DNA of 64,000 bases from Lampropedia aestuarii (GCF_004803635.1 NZ_SSWX01000003.1:1-64000), one strand, 5' to 3'. Positions 26,010-38,792 are shown, counted from the stretch's first letter. Made by a program: numbers and translations. The notes: generated from the sequence alone by a model not told the origin.

Positions 26010-28400
26010 ATGGATTTTGTGAAACGACCCCGAGCCTTTGCGTCGCAGCGTTTGTCGCAAATAGCGCAATCGGCCATGCTGTGTTTGATGGCTTCTGCAG
26101 CATCCCAGCCACTGTGGGCCCAAAGCACAGCGGCAGCGGCCGACTGGAATGGCCCTTTGGTGCTGCAGTCCAGCAGTGCACTGCAAGAGCAGATTCCGGC
26201 TGCTCAAGCCGAGCAAAGCCCGATCTACCTCAGCGGCGATGAGATGGATGGGCAGCAAGACACGCGCGTGCGTGTCAGGGGCGATGCCCGTCTGCGCCGC
26301 GCTGCTACGGCGATCCGCGCGGACGAGTTGACGTACGAGCCGCAAACCAGCGAGGCGCAAGCCACTGGCAATGTCATCATCCACAGCGATGCCGACCAGT
26401 ACCGTGGCCAGCAATTGCAGCTCAATATCGATACCTATAAAGGCACGTTTGAGCAAGTGAAATACATGCTGGGCGCCACCCGTGCGCATGGCGAGGCCGA
26501 GCGTGTTGACTTCCTCGACCGCAACCGCTACATCGTGCACGAGGGCGACTACACCACCTGCCAACGAGTCGACAGCGACCCGAACTGGACCCCCGCATGG
26601 CGTATTCGTGCCAAAGAGATGACGATTGACCGTGTCGCTGATGTGGGCGTGGCACGCAATGGCGCGCTGGAGTTCATGGGCATCCCGGTATTTCCCGTGC
26701 CGTATTTGAGCTTTCCATTGTCAGATGCCCGCAAATCCGGCTTTTTGCCGCCCACCATTGGTCTTGACAGCGTCTCAGGCTTTCAGTATTCGCAGCCGTA
26801 TTACTGGAGCATTGCGCCCAACCGCGATGCGACCATCACCCCCACCTTGATGGCGCGCCGCGGCATTGATCTGGATGGCAAGTTCCGCTACCTGGAGGAA
26901 AACTACAGCGGTGAGGTGATGGGCCGTTATATGCCCAGTGACAGCTTGCGCAAGAAAGACCGCTGGAGCGCCGCTTTGCGCCACCGCCAAATCTCGCAGA
27001 CACCGGTGGGGGCGATCAATTGGGATGCCAGCATCAATCGTGTGGGCGATAACAACTACTGGCGTGATTTCCCTCGCAGCTCCTACGGTCTGGCCGACCG
27101 ATTGCTGCCCAGCAACCTCAATGCCAGCTGGGGTCAGGATGATTGGACAGTGTACATGCGTGCGCTGAAGTGGCAGACACTGCAGGACGTTGACTCGATC
27201 ATCTTGCCGCCCTATGACATGTTGCCTCAGCTGCACGCCAGCTACACGCCCTGGAATGTCAAAGGCGGCTTCGATTTCAGTTTTGAAATGGATACCACCA
27301 GTTTCCGGGCCGATAGCGAGTTTGCCAATTTGCTCACTGATGGCACGCGCTCCTATGCATTGGCCAAGCTGAGCAGGCCTATGCTTGCGCCGCAAGGTTT
27401 TCTGACGCCAGCCGTCGAGTTGCATGCCAGTTACTACAACTTCAGCTCCAGCAGGTTGACTGATGGATACAAGACCTACTCACGTGTGCTGCCTACCTTC
27501 AGCCTAGACTCTGGTCTGGTGTTTGAGCGGGATACGAACTTGCTGGGCCGCAACCTGCAGCAAACGCTGGAGCCCAGGGCGTTCTACACTTATACGCCGT
27601 ACAAAAACCAAAGCATGCTGCCGATGTATGACACCGGTGAGCTGGACTTTACCTTTGCCAGCATTTATTCGCCCAATTCATACGTGGGCCAGGACCGCAT
27701 CGCCGACAACAACCTGTTGACCTTGGGCTTGACCAGTCGCTTGATTAGTGCCGACAACGGCGCTGAGCTGGCCAGGGCCTCGATTGCCCAACGGCTGCGC
27801 TTCAATGACCAGCGTGTGACCGCACCTGGTGTCGAGCCGCTGGACAAAGGGCTGTCCGATATTTTGCTCGGCGGCTCGGTCAACTGGACGCAGCGATGGG
27901 CAACCAGCGGTGTGGTCCAGTACGACCATGACCAGCGACGCACGGTGCGCTATACCTTGAATGGCCACTACAAGCCCGGTGACTTCAAAGTGCTCAGTGC
28001 CGGCTACCGCATGAAACGCGATGCCAGCAAACAGGTCGAAATGGGTTGGCAGTGGCCCATTTCTGATCTGTGGCAGGCCAGCCCAAGCAGCAATGGCGCC
28101 AACCGTTGGTACAGCGTGGGCCGCTTGAACTACAGCATGCAAGACAAAAAGCTGGTCGACACCATCATCGGTGTTGAGTACAGTGCCTGCTGCTGGACTG
28201 GGCGCGTGGTCCTGGAGCGCTTGCAAAACAGTTGGAACAGCTCCAATACCCGTATTTTGTTCCAGCTCGAGCTGACCGGACTCTCCAGTATCAATGTGGG
28301 CTCTAACCCTTTGAATACGTTGCGCACCAACGTGCCTTATTACCAGGAAATCAGCCCGGCCGTGCCGGAGCCTTCAAGCCGCTTCAATCAGTATGATTAA
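26010..28400 (+). CDS. lptD: LPS-assembly protein LptD
   Basis: Outer-membrane beta-barrel that, with LptE, inserts LPS into the outer leaflet. 796 residues with a cleavable signal (MLCLMASAASQPLWAQS), an N-terminal OstA/jellyroll domain (ADELTYEPQTSEAQATGNV ... QQLQLNIDTYKGTFEQ), then the barrel with the conserved FPVPYLSFPLSDARKSGFL block and the late segment VEYSACCWTGRVV, containing the Cys pair used in disulfides. ATG 26010 gives MDFVKRPRAF; the upstream frame is not a signal sequence. First gene of the lptD-surA-rsmA run. Confidence 0.95.
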   Translation: MDFVKRPRAFASQRLSQIAQSAMLCLMASAASQPLWAQSTAAAADWNGPLVLQSSSALQEQIPAAQAEQSPIYLSGDEMDGQQDTRVRVRGDARLRRAATAIRADELTYEPQTSEAQATGNVIIHSDADQYRGQQLQLNIDTYKGTFEQVKYMLGATRAHGEAERVDFLDRNRYIVHEGDYTTCQRVDSDPNWTPAWRIRAKEMTIDRVADVGVARNGALEFMGIPVFPVPYLSFPLSDARKSGFLPPTIGLDSVSGFQYSQPYYWSIAPNRDATITPTLMARRGIDLDGKFRYLEENYSGEVMGRYMPSDSLRKKDRWSAALRHRQISQTPVGAINWDASINRVGDNNYWRDFPRSSYGLADRLLPSNLNASWGQDDWTVYMRALKWQTLQDVDSIILPPYDMLPQLHASYTPWNVKGGFDFSFEMDTTSFRADSEFANLLTDGTRSYALAKLSRPMLAPQGFLTPAVELHASYYNFSSSRLTDGYKTYSRVLPTFSLDSGLVFERDTNLLGRNLQQTLEPRAFYTYTPYKNQSMLPMYDTGELDFTFASIYSPNSYVGQDRIADNNLLTLGLTSRLISADNGAELARASIAQRLRFNDQRVTAPGVEPLDKGLSDILLGGSVNWTQRWATSGVVQYDHDQRRTVRYTLNGHYKPGDFKVLSAGYRMKRDASKQVEMGWQWPISDLWQASPSSNGANRWYSVGRLNYSMQDKKLVDTIIGVEYSACCWTGRVVLERLQNSWNSSNTRILFQLELTGLSSINVGSNPLNTLRTNVPYYQEISPAVPEPSSRFNQYD

Positions 28401-28576
28401 TCCCTAGCGACCAAGCTGGCTCTATCAGGTATTCTCAAAACCTGGCTGGCAGTCAGTCAGTGCACAATGTGTGCTTGCGGCTGGCGCCGAAGCTGGCCCG
28501 CTAGTATCGTGCAAGTTGTATATTGTGAGATCTATGCGTCGAGCCTGGCTCGACTGTGTTTATCCTTCGTCCCAAA

Positions 28577-30040
28577 ATGACCTCTTTTTTCAAAAAATCC
28601 TCTACACACAGCAAGCGTTTGATTGCCATGGCTTGTCTGAGCTCTGCAGTGGTGTTGCTGCCCTTGGCTGCACATGCGCAAGGTTTGCGTTTGCCGGGCA
28701 CCAGCGGCGGAGGTCTGTCGGGCTCAACTGGCAGCAGCTCGGGCAGCTATCCGAATAATTTGCAAGATGCGGTCACGAACGCCACGGCATCTTCGTTGGG
28801 CCAAGGCAGCTCTCGGCAAGCCGACTTCATTGTGGCGCTGGTCAATTCAGAGCCGATTACCAATGTGGAATTGCAAAACCGCATGGTGCCAGCGCGCGAA
28901 TATTTTGCGCAGCAAGGCCAGTCGATCAGCGAGCAGCGCTTGCGCCAAGAGGTGTTGGATGTGCTGATTGCCGAGCGCCTGCAATTGATCGAAGCCAAAG
29001 AGATGAATCAGACGATCGATGACTTCACGCTCGACCAGGCTGAGGCCAATGTGGCAGAACGCAACAACGTCAGCATCGGCACCATGTACCAAGAGTTGGC
29101 CGCTTCGGGGGTCAGTCGTGAGCAGTTTCGCCGCCAAATGCGCAACCAGCTGACGCTGATGCGCATTCGTGAGCGAGCGGTGGAAGCCCAGGTGCGCGTG
29201 TCAGACCAGGAACTCGACCGCTATTTGCGTGAGCACCCGATCGACCAAGGTCAGGTGGTTCCTGAAGCGCTCAATCTTGGCCATGTCCTGGTGATCGTGC
29301 CTGAAAACGCATCGTCTGAAGAGCAAGCGCAGTTGAAAGCGCGTATTGATGCGGCAGCGCAGGAGCTGGCAGCCGGTGCAGATTTTGCGGAAGTGGCCAG
29401 AAAATACTCGCAAGCCAACGAAGCCAGCCGTGGCGGTGAGCTGGGCTTGCGCCCTGAGAGCCAATACCCGGAGCTGTTCCTCAGCTCGGTCCAGGGCAAG
29501 GCCGTTGGTGAAGTGGTCGGGCCGGTGCGCTCGGGTGCGGGCTACCATATTTTGAAAGTGCTGGAGCGCCAAGAGGGTGGTGCCGGTATGGTGGTGCAAA
29601 ACCATGCACGCCATATCTTGATTTCTGGCGCATCAGGTCGCTCGGCGCAGGAAGCAGGCAATATGCTGCTGGAGATCCGTGACCGTGTGGTGCGCGGTGG
29701 AGAGGATTTTGCCGAGCTGGCTCGCCAGTACTCGCAAGATGGCAGCGCCAAAGACGGTGGTGACTTGGGGTGGGCCGGTCCAGGCATGTTCGTGCCTGAG
29801 TTCCAGGAAGCACTCGATGAGCTGCAGCCGGGCGATGTGAGCCAGCCAGTGGTCTCGCGCTTTGGCTTGCACCTGATCCAATTGCTGGACCGCAGACAGC
29901 ACAAAATGACCCAGCGCGAGCAGCGTGAGCTGGTGCGCAATGAAGCCCGTGAAGCCAAAGTGGAAGCAGAATACACCAAATGGCTTGAAGGCCTGCGCGC
30001 GCGCGCCTTCATTGAAATGCGTGACCCGAATGGCCAGTAA
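28577..30040 (+). CDS. surA: periplasmic peptidyl-prolyl isomerase / chaperone SurA
   Basis: SurA chaperones outer-membrane proteins, LptD among them. 487 residues: signal peptide (LIAMACLSSAVVLLPLAAHAQG), a Gly/Ser-rich linker (about 35-60), the N-terminal chaperone domain (FIVALVNSEPITNVELQNRM), two parvulin domains (NLGHVLVIVPENAS and NHARHILISGASG starts; GELGLRPESQYPELF and GGDLGWAGPGMFVPEF ends) and the C-terminal helix. ATG 28577 fits the signal peptide. pdxA, often between surA and rsmA, is absent. Confidence 0.95.
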   Translation: MTSFFKKSSTHSKRLIAMACLSSAVVLLPLAAHAQGLRLPGTSGGGLSGSTGSSSGSYPNNLQDAVTNATASSLGQGSSRQADFIVALVNSEPITNVELQNRMVPAREYFAQQGQSISEQRLRQEVLDVLIAERLQLIEAKEMNQTIDDFTLDQAEANVAERNNVSIGTMYQELAASGVSREQFRRQMRNQLTLMRIRERAVEAQVRVSDQELDRYLREHPIDQGQVVPEALNLGHVLVIVPENASSEEQAQLKARIDAAAQELAAGADFAEVARKYSQANEASRGGELGLRPESQYPELFLSSVQGKAVGEVVGPVRSGAGYHILKVLERQEGGAGMVVQNHARHILISGASGRSAQEAGNMLLEIRDRVVRGGEDFAELARQYSQDGSAKDGGDLGWAGPGMFVPEFQEALDELQPGDVSQPVVSRFGLHLIQLLDRRQHKMTQREQRELVRNEAREAKVEAEYTKWLEGLRARAFIEMRDPNGQ

Positions 30041-30093
30041 GGCTTTTGAGCGTGTGTCTACCGGTATCTATGGGCTTTTAACAGGACAGTTTC

Positions 30094-30861
30094 GTGCGTC
30101 ATATTCCTCGTAAACGCTTCGGCCAGAACTTTCTGGTCGATGGCTCGGTCATTCACGACATTGTCGCGGCCATTAACCCCAAGCAGGGCGAACCGGTCGT
30201 AGAGATTGGCCCTGGCATGGCGGCCTTGACCAAGCCGTTGCTTGAGCACTTGGACCGTTTGACCGTGATTGAGCTCGACCGTGATCTGGTCGTGCGCCTG
30301 CAGGCGAACCCCAAACTCAATGTGATTGCCAGCGATGTGCTCAACGTTGATTTCAGGCAGCTGTCAGCCAGCTTGGGTGGGCAGCGCCTGCGCGTTGTCG
30401 GCAACTTGCCCTACAACATCTCCTCGCCCCTGTTGTTCCATTTGTTGGATGCGATCGATGTGGTGCAAGACCACCACTTCATGCTGCAAAAAGAGGTCAT
30501 TGACCGTTTGCTGGCCAAGCCTGCGACCTCGGCGTTTGGCCGCATTTCGGTGATGATGCAGTGGCGTTATGCGATGGAGCGGATGCTGGATGTGCCCCCT
30601 GAGGCCTTTGATCCGCCACCCAAGGTCATGAGCTCGGTCGTGCGCATGGTGCCCCTGACCGAATGGGTCCAGGTGCCGCAGCCATTGCTGGAAGAGTTGG
30701 TCAAGGTCGCATTCAGCCAGAAACGCAAACTGGTGCGCCATACGCTGGGCAAATGGCTGGATGAAAAAGGCTTTAATGGCGATTTTGACGTGCAGCGCAG
30801 GGCCGAAGAAATTCCGGTGGACGAGTACGTCGCCTTGGTCAAAGCCGTGCACGGCGTTTGA
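30094..30861 (+). CDS. rsmA: 16S rRNA (adenine(1518)-N(6)/adenine(1519)-N(6))-dimethyltransferase
   Basis: KsgA/RsmA dimethylates two adjacent adenines near the 3' end of 16S rRNA. 255 residues: N-terminal [17 protein letters not shown] motif [16 protein letters not shown] (about 32-47), catalytic [13 protein letters not shown] and [12 protein letters not shown]. The start is a GTG at 30094 with ACAGGA upstream. It follows surA by 53 bp, likely in the same transcript. Confidence 0.95.
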   Translation: MRHIPRKRFGQNFLVDGSVIHDIVAAINPKQGEPVVEIGPGMAALTKPLLEHLDRLTVIELDRDLVVRLQANPKLNVIASDVLNVDFRQLSASLGGQRLRVVGNLPYNISSPLLFHLLDAIDVVQDHHFMLQKEVIDRLLAKPATSAFGRISVMMQWRYAMERMLDVPPEAFDPPPKVMSSVVRMVPLTEWVQVPQPLLEELVKVAFSQKRKLVRHTLGKWLDEKGFNGDFDVQRRAEEIPVDEYVALVKAVHGV

Positions 30862-30947
30862 TGCGCCGGGTGAGCAGGGCGGCTGCAAGGCCCTGTTGAT
30901 GCGCCGATCCGAAGGCGCAAACAGAGAAGCGTCATACAATCGCTCGC

Positions 30948-33477
<2,530 letters not shown>

Positions 33478-33482
<5 letters not shown>

Positions 33483-33514
33483 AAACGCTCTAAGAACGTA
33501 AACACGTTCTAAGT
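33478..33514. repeat. dispersed palindromic element, copy F (two tandem tips)
   Basis: Two direct copies of the element tip, GTAAAAACGCTCTAAG and CGTAAACACGTTCTAAG, with nothing of the element body. The first overlaps the TAA stop of uvrD. Its GTAAAAACGCTC matches the right end of copy E, and the second matches the right end of copy A. It separates convergent uvrD and the EEP gene. Confidence 0.65.
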
Positions 33515-33555
33515 GGGCTGCTGGATGGCGCTGCTCGCCGCGCAATTGCGGTGGT

Positions 33556-34359
33556 TTACGCGCTGCGCACACGGTGGTAATTGGGGGCGAAGGTGAAATC
33601 GCCGACCAAGGGCAAATGGTCGGACATGCGCCGCCAAATCCGCCCTCTGGGCACAAACACCGACATTGGCACCAGGTGCCGCACAAAAATCCGGTCGAGC
33701 TGCACCACAGGCAGCAGCGACGGGTAGGTGTTGGCACGCTCCGTGTATTCGCTAAAGCCACTCTCGCGCAGCAACAGCCCGGTTTGGTCGCCCCAGTCAT
33801 TGAAGTCGCCGGCAATCACCACGGCCTGGTCGGGCGGTATTTGATCGAGCACAAATTCCCGTATCAAGGCCACTTGGCGCAGGCGGCTGATGTGGATCAG
33901 GCCCAAATGCACGACCAGGGTGTGCACCACATGGCCTGCGACATTGATTTGCGCGTGCAAAATGCCGCGCTGCTCCAGCCGGTGGTCGGAGATGTCTTTT
34001 TGTCGCGACTCGATCACTGGCCAGCGGCTGAGCAATGCATTGCCATGTTCGCCATAGCGGGTCACGGCGTTGGTGTAGTAGACCGCCTCATAGCCTTCGG
34101 GGGCGAGAAATTGCGCCTGCGGCAACTCGGGCCAGTCGGCAAAACGTTCTTGCTCGCGCAGATTGCCATTGCGCACTTCTTGCAGGCATACGAGGTCGGC
34201 ATCGAGCTGCTCGATCGCCAAGCCCAGATTGCCAATTTCCAATCGGCTCAGTGGGCCCAGGCCTTGTACGCCTTTGTGGATGTTGTAGGTCGCAATGCGC
34301 AGGTGCTCTGGCTCAAACGAGTCGTCTGAGGGGGCTTGGGGGGAGGTTGAAGCAGTCAA
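33556..34359 (-). CDS. endonuclease/exonuclease/phosphatase (EEP) family protein
   Basis: A 267-residue EEP hydrolase: LRIATYNIHKGVQGLG (Asn of the first metal site), VCLQEVRN (catalytic Glu), VVHLGL, AVVIAGDFNDWG (GDFN motif) and the C-terminal SDHLPLV (Asp-His pair). In many beta-proteobacteria this type is encoded beside a cardiolipin synthase gene; none is visible here. The substrate may be a phosphodiester in lipid or nucleic acid. No signal peptide. Confidence 0.88.
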   Translation of the reverse strand: MTASTSPQAPSDDSFEPEHLRIATYNIHKGVQGLGPLSRLEIGNLGLAIEQLDADLVCLQEVRNGNLREQERFADWPELPQAQFLAPEGYEAVYYTNAVTRYGEHGNALLSRWPVIESRQKDISDHRLEQRGILHAQINVAGHVVHTLVVHLGLIHISRLRQVALIREFVLDQIPPDQAVVIAGDFNDWGDQTGLLLRESGFSEYTERANTYPSLLPVVQLDRIFVRHLVPMSVFVPRGRIWRRMSDHLPLVGDFTFAPNYHRVRSA

Positions 34360-34512
34360 AGCGTGGCGTCAGCATCAAGGTTGAAAAGACTGCGCTGCAG
34401 GCAAAAAAAGCATGCCTGCGCGGCGCATCAACGCTTTATAGCATGCGCGTGCATGCCCCCGTGGATGCTTTGTCATGCATGTTTAAAGTGCACCGTAAAA
34501 GCAGGTTTGCCC

Positions 34513-34717
34513 TTGAGCCTGTTCAACGTATCGATGCAGACCGCACTGTGGCCCAAACGGAAAAGTTGCGCGGCACAATTTGCCATCGTGCTATTTGCTT
34601 GGTGAGGATTTTTAATGCAGCAGCATGCCTTTGGGGCTCGCCCCAGCACCACAACGAGCAGCAATGCGTTGTTGGTGCCTTGCGCGATTGCGTCGAGAGG
34701 GTGAACACGGCTCTTTA
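34513..34717. repeat. dispersed palindromic element, copy D (about 205 bp)
   Basis: Left end TTGAGCCTGTTCAACG then GATGCAGACCGCACTG; right end (reverse-complemented) TAAAGAGCCGTGTTCACC then CGACGCAATCGCG. The interior is more diverged than in A and B but keeps GAGGATTTTTAA and GGTGCCTTGCGCGATTG. It supplies the TAA stop of the CNNM/CorC gene (34715-34717). Together with the preceding 150 bp it fills the gap down to the EEP gene; I see no gene there. Confidence 0.75.
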
Positions 34718-36034
34718 GTGGCCCAACTCGGCATCCATGGAGCCAGCGGCTGGCAAATCCAGGCGTTTGGCTTGCACGCGCTCGACCATCTTGCCGTCCA
34801 TCTCCAGCACTTCAAAGCGCCAGCCCTCCCATTCGAAATGGTCGCCCACTTGTGGAATGCGCTCTAACTGCAGCATGAACATGCCACTGAGCGTGTGGTA
34901 GTGGCCGCGTTCCTCTTCAGGCACGCTGCTGATGTTCAGGCGGTCCTTGAGCTCGACATTTGGAATCGTGCCGTACAGCAGCCAGGAGCCATCGTCGAGC
35001 TGGCGCGCCCAGGCATCATCGGCATTGCGTGAGGCGAATTCGCCGGTCAAGGCCTCGGTCACGTCCTGCAAAGTCACAATGCCGCCTATCTCGCCGTACT
35101 CGTCGACAACAAAGGCCAGCTGCAGGCTATTGGCCTTGAATTGGCCCAGCAGCGACAGGCCAGACAAGGTTTCTGGCACATACAGGCTGGTGTGCAAGTC
35201 TTTGGCGAAATCAGGGCCTTGGCCGCTGTGCACGCGAGCCAGTACTTGCTTGGCGTGGATATAGCCCAGCACCTGGTCCAGGTCGCCATTGCAGACCGGA
35301 AAACGGGTGTGACCCGATTCGATGATGCGGGCCAAATTCTCTGTATCGCTGGCGTTCAAATCAATGAAGACGATGTCGGTGCGTGGCGTCATCAAGGAGC
35401 CAACTTCGCGGTCATCGAGGCGAAATACGTTGCGCACAATCTCGTGCTCGTTTTGCTCGATCACGCCTGACTGCGAGCCTTCGGCCAGCATCGCGCGAAT
35501 CTCTTCTTCGGTCACGCCTTCTTCAGATGTCTGTTTGACGCCCAGCAGTTTCAGCAAAGCGTTGGTTGAAAAAGCCAGCAACCAGACAAACGGCCGAGTG
35601 ATCAGCGACAGCAGCACAATCGGTCGCGAGACCAGGCGTGCAATCGCTTCTGGGGCGATTTGTCCCAGGCGTTTGGGCACCAGCTCACCGACCACGATCG
35701 AGATATAGGTGACACCAATGACCACCACGACAGTAGAGGCGATATTGGCCGTACCGGCTGGAATGCCGATCGATTCCATCCACAGCCCCAAAGGCCCGGC
35801 CAAAACGGCCTCACCAACGATGCCGCTGAGCAAGCCAATGGAGGTGATGCCGATTTGCACGGTGGACAGGAAGCGGGTCGGGTCTTCGCCCAATTTCAAT
35901 GCGCTGGCCGCGCCCTTGTCGCCTGCGTCAGCGCGCGCTTGCAAACGCGCACGCCGTGCAGTGACCAACGCAATTTCAGACATCGCAAAAATGCCATTGA
36001 GCAGCACCAAGCCCAGTAGAAACAGAAATTCCAT
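34715..36034 (-). CDS. CNNM/CorC-HlyC family membrane protein (hemolysin-like)
   Basis: 439 residues: an N-terminal DUF21/CNNM transmembrane domain of about four helices (FLFLLGLVLLNGIFAMSEIA and later VVVVIGVTYISIVVGELVPK), a CBS pair (about 210-330; SLMTPRTDIVFIDLN, FVVDEYGEIGGIVTLQDVTE) and a C-terminal CorC_HlyC domain. Homologues transport or sense divalent cations such as magnesium, or affect cobalt resistance. ATG 36034 (MEFLFLLGL) is the family start. Its stop codon is inside palindromic element copy D. Confidence 0.9.
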   Translation of the reverse strand: MEFLFLLGLVLLNGIFAMSEIALVTARRARLQARADAGDKGAASALKLGEDPTRFLSTVQIGITSIGLLSGIVGEAVLAGPLGLWMESIGIPAGTANIASTVVVVIGVTYISIVVGELVPKRLGQIAPEAIARLVSRPIVLLSLITRPFVWLLAFSTNALLKLLGVKQTSEEGVTEEEIRAMLAEGSQSGVIEQNEHEIVRNVFRLDDREVGSLMTPRTDIVFIDLNASDTENLARIIESGHTRFPVCNGDLDQVLGYIHAKQVLARVHSGQGPDFAKDLHTSLYVPETLSGLSLLGQFKANSLQLAFVVDEYGEIGGIVTLQDVTEALTGEFASRNADDAWARQLDDGSWLLYGTIPNVELKDRLNISSVPEEERGHYHTLSGMFMLQLERIPQVGDHFEWEGWRFEVLEMDGKMVERVQAKRLDLPAAGSMDAELGH

Positions 36035-36419
36035 GGATTCAGCCTCCGATGCGCACGTGGCGTGCGATGCGGCCAAAGCTGGCCAGCCAAGAGGCGATTG
36101 CTAGCTGCGCTGCGCCAGTGTGGTTACACGCTGGGCGGCCAGCATTGCCGGTGTTGAAATAACAACTGGGAGGTTCCATGGAAAAAGGGGGCGCGACCGT
36201 GAGATCCAAGGCTTGTTGCTGGTTGGTAACCAGCCAGCCAAGGCGATTGCAAAAAGTTGAAAAGGGCAATGCTACCTGATTCGCAGGCACATCGCCATGC
36301 GCGCAGGGGGAAATTCCTTTGACAATCAGGTTTTCATTGCCCCGTCATCAACGCAGCCTATTTCCCGTGCTGCGCCGAAGACTGAAGGCCAGCAGCGCGG
36401 GTGCTGGCTGGCCGTTGGA
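36035..36419. other. gap of about 385 bp; one tiny ORF with a good ribosome site
   Basis: No sizeable gene is supported. On the plus strand GGGAGG sits 6 bases before an ATG at 36178 that opens a 33-codon frame (MEKGGATVRSKACC ... to TGA at 36279). It has no recognisable domain and could be chance. The promoter for the CNNM gene should also lie here. Confidence 0.3.
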
Positions 36420-37178
36420 TTATTTTGGGCCCATGCGAATCGCTCCGTCGAGGCGAATGACCTCGCCGTTGAGCATGTCGTTTTCAATGATGTGGCAGGC
36501 CAATTTCGCATAGTCTTCGGGTGTGCCCAGGCGGCTTGGGAATGGCACGCTGGCAGCCAGTGCGTCCTGCACCTCTTGCGGCATACCAAACAGCATCGGC
36601 GTGCCAAAAATGCCAGGGGCAATCGTCATGTTGCGAATGCCGTCGCGGGCCAGATCGCGAGCAATGGGCAGGGTCATGCTGGCAATCGCGCCTTTGGAGG
36701 CGCTGTAGGCCGCCTGACCAATCTGGCCGTCAAACGCCGCTACGCTGGCCGTGGAGATCAGCACGCCGCGCTCGCCCGTGGCTTCAGGCTCATTGGCCAG
36801 CATCGCATTGGCGGCCAGCCGAATCATATTGAAGCTGCCAATCAAATTGATTTGGATCGTCTTGTTGAAAAAAGCCAGATCGTGTGGGCCTTTTTTACCC
36901 GCAGTTTTTTGCGCTGGTGCGACGCCTGCGCAATTGATCAAGCCGCCCAGTCTGCCCAGCTCCAGTGCAGCGGCCACTGCGGCTTCACCGTCGGCTTCGG
37001 AGGTCACATCGGTTTTGACAAAGCGCCCGCCAATTTCTTTGGCGATGGCTTCGCCACGCTCGGCCTGCAAGTCGGCAATGACGACTTTGGCGCCCTTGCT
37101 GGCCAGCATGCGGGCCGTGCCTTCACCCAAGCCTGAGGCCGCGCCTGTGATGATGAATACATTGTCTTTGATTTGCAT
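36420..37178 (-). CDS. short-chain dehydrogenase/reductase, 3-hydroxyacyl-CoA dehydrogenase type
   Basis: 252-residue classical SDR. NAD-binding motif [13 protein letters not shown] near the N-terminus, [14 protein letters not shown], catalytic Ser in [13 protein letters not shown] and YSASKGA with the Tyr-Lys pair. The sequence style ([32 protein letters not shown]) fits type-2 3-hydroxyacyl-CoA dehydrogenases (HSD17B10-like) acting in fatty acid or branched-chain degradation. ATG 37178 (MQIKDNVF) is the start with GGAGACAC upstream. Single gene between hemW and the CNNM gene. Confidence 0.9.
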   Translation of the reverse strand: MQIKDNVFIITGAASGLGEGTARMLASKGAKVVIADLQAERGEAIAKEIGGRFVKTDVTSEADGEAAVAAALELGRLGGLINCAGVAPAQKTAGKKGPHDLAFFNKTIQINLIGSFNMIRLAANAMLANEPEATGERGVLISTASVAAFDGQIGQAAYSASKGAIASMTLPIARDLARDGIRNMTIAPGIFGTPMLFGMPQEVQDALAASVPFPSRLGTPEDYAKLACHIIENDMLNGEVIRLDGAIRMGPK

Positions 37179-37335
37179 AGTGTCTCCAGTAGTGATTGGG
37201 CTGCCAACCGATGGCCGCTGCCATGGGCTGGACTGCACAAATGATTATAGGGAGCCGGCTGTGCAAGGGCAGATGCGCAGGCGTATTCATGCCGCCAGTG
37301 TGACCAGATTGGCGCAAAGGCTGCCGCAGCTATGA

Positions 37336-38547
37336 TCAGGGAATAAACAGCTCTTGCAAATCGCTGAGGAAGTCATAGCCACGCGTGGTCGGGCGGATAT
37401 GGCCAGGCGCGACCAGCTCCAGCAAGCCCTTGTCCACGCCTTGCTCCAATGCGCCTTCGATGCTGGACAGCGGCATGCCAGTGCGGTTTTGGTAGTCTTC
37501 GAGCATGAAGCCCGAGCGCAGACGCAGCGCATTGAGCATGTACTCAAACGGCAGGTCCTTGCGGCCGACTTCGTTGTCCTGCGCGATGGCAGCACCTTGC
37601 AGCGCGCCATCCATATAGCGCTGCGGGTCGCGGATGCGGATTTGCCGAATCACGCGGTGGGCAAAGCTGAGCTTGCTGTGCGCGCCCGCACCAATGCCCA
37701 GGTAGTCGCCAAACTGCCAGTAATTCTGGTTGTGCTGGCACTGGTGGCCTGTTTGTGCATAGGCCGAGATTTCATAGCGCTCAAGGCCTTGCTGTCCGGT
37801 CGCCTCGGTGATCAGGTCGAGCATGTCGTAGGCCACATCGTCATCGGGCAAGGCCGGTGGGAACTTGGCAAAAAACGTATTGGGCTCAATGGTCAAATGG
37901 TAGACCGATACATGCGGCGGCCTGACAGACATCGCCGTCTCCAGGTCTTGCTGCAGCATCTCCAGGCTTTGGCCCGGCAATGCATACATCAAATCCAAGT
38001 TGAAGGTATCAAACGCTGCTTTGGCTTCGTGCAAAGCGGCCAAGGCCTGGTCGCGGTTGTGCACGCGACCGAGCTGTTTCAAATGCTCGTCGTTGAAGCT
38101 TTGCACGCCAACTGACAGGCGCGTCACACCGGCTGCGCGGTAGGCAGCAAAACGGTCGGTCTCGAATGTGCCGGGGTTGGCCTCCAGGGTGATCTCGCAG
38201 CCAGCGACCAAACGCAGGCGTGCGCGTACCTGTGCCAGCAAATGGTCGATTTGCTCGGCCGAGAACAGGCTGGGTGTGCCACCACCAATGAAAATGCTGA
38301 TCACGCTGCGGCCCCAGACTAGGGGCAGGGCGGCATCCAGATCGGCAATGACGGCATCCAGGTAGCGCTGCATGCGCGCTTGCCCATCGCTGGCTTGTGG
38401 CGCGGGCATCGCGTGCGAATTGAAGTCGCAATACGGGCATTTGCGGATGCACCAGGGCAAATGGATGTAGAGCGACAGAGGTGGCAATTCCTTGAGCTGG
38501 AGAATGCCAGGGCGCATGTAGTGCTGGATATCGGCTGAATAAGACAT
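37336..38547 (-). CDS. hemW: HemW-type radical SAM protein (haem chaperone / CPO-III-like)
   Basis: 403 residues. Radical SAM core with the cluster-binding motif CIRKCPYCDF (Cys 33, 37, 40), the FIGGGTPSLF motif and VGVQSFNDEHLKQLGRVHN. The HemW_C domain follows (EYMLNALRLRSGFMLEDY). The CxxxCxxCxF pattern separates HemW from HemN. HemW is a haem-insertion chaperone rather than a coproporphyrinogen dehydrogenase. Divergent from the DMT transporter gene, with palindromic element half-copy H between. Confidence 0.93.
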   Translation of the reverse strand: MSYSADIQHYMRPGILQLKELPPLSLYIHLPWCIRKCPYCDFNSHAMPAPQASDGQARMQRYLDAVIADLDAALPLVWGRSVISIFIGGGTPSLFSAEQIDHLLAQVRARLRLVAGCEITLEANPGTFETDRFAAYRAAGVTRLSVGVQSFNDEHLKQLGRVHNRDQALAALHEAKAAFDTFNLDLMYALPGQSLEMLQQDLETAMSVRPPHVSVYHLTIEPNTFFAKFPPALPDDDVAYDMLDLITEATGQQGLERYEISAYAQTGHQCQHNQNYWQFGDYLGIGAGAHSKLSFAHRVIRQIRIRDPQRYMDGALQGAAIAQDNEVGRKDLPFEYMLNALRLRSGFMLEDYQNRTGMPLSSIEGALEQGVDKGLLELVAPGHIRPTTRGYDFLSDLQELFIP

Positions 38548-38634
38548 AGTGGGGCGTTGGGACTTGTGACCCGCCTGGCCACAAGTGGCGCAATCTTACC
38601 CGGATGCCGACAACATTGCTGTGTTTGCTTGCAA

Positions 38635-38680
38635 TGCCTGGCGTTGCGCGATTGCGCGGAGATTGTGAACAGGTTCTTAG
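38635..38680. repeat. dispersed palindromic element, copy H (half copy)
   Basis: GCGTTGCGCGATTGCGCGGAG followed by ATTGTGAACAGGTTCTTAG matches the right end of copies B and D; the rest of the element is missing. It lies in the promoter region between divergent hemW and the DMT gene, unlike most copies, which sit at gene 3' ends. Confidence 0.6.
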
Positions 38681-38792
38681 TGCACGCCATCGTTATTTGC
38701 GACAGGACTCGGCATCGATTCAAAATACAATCTAGGCCTCCCTCACACAGCCAGTGCGCAGGGTTTCTTTTTGCGAATTGGAGTGTGGCGGC

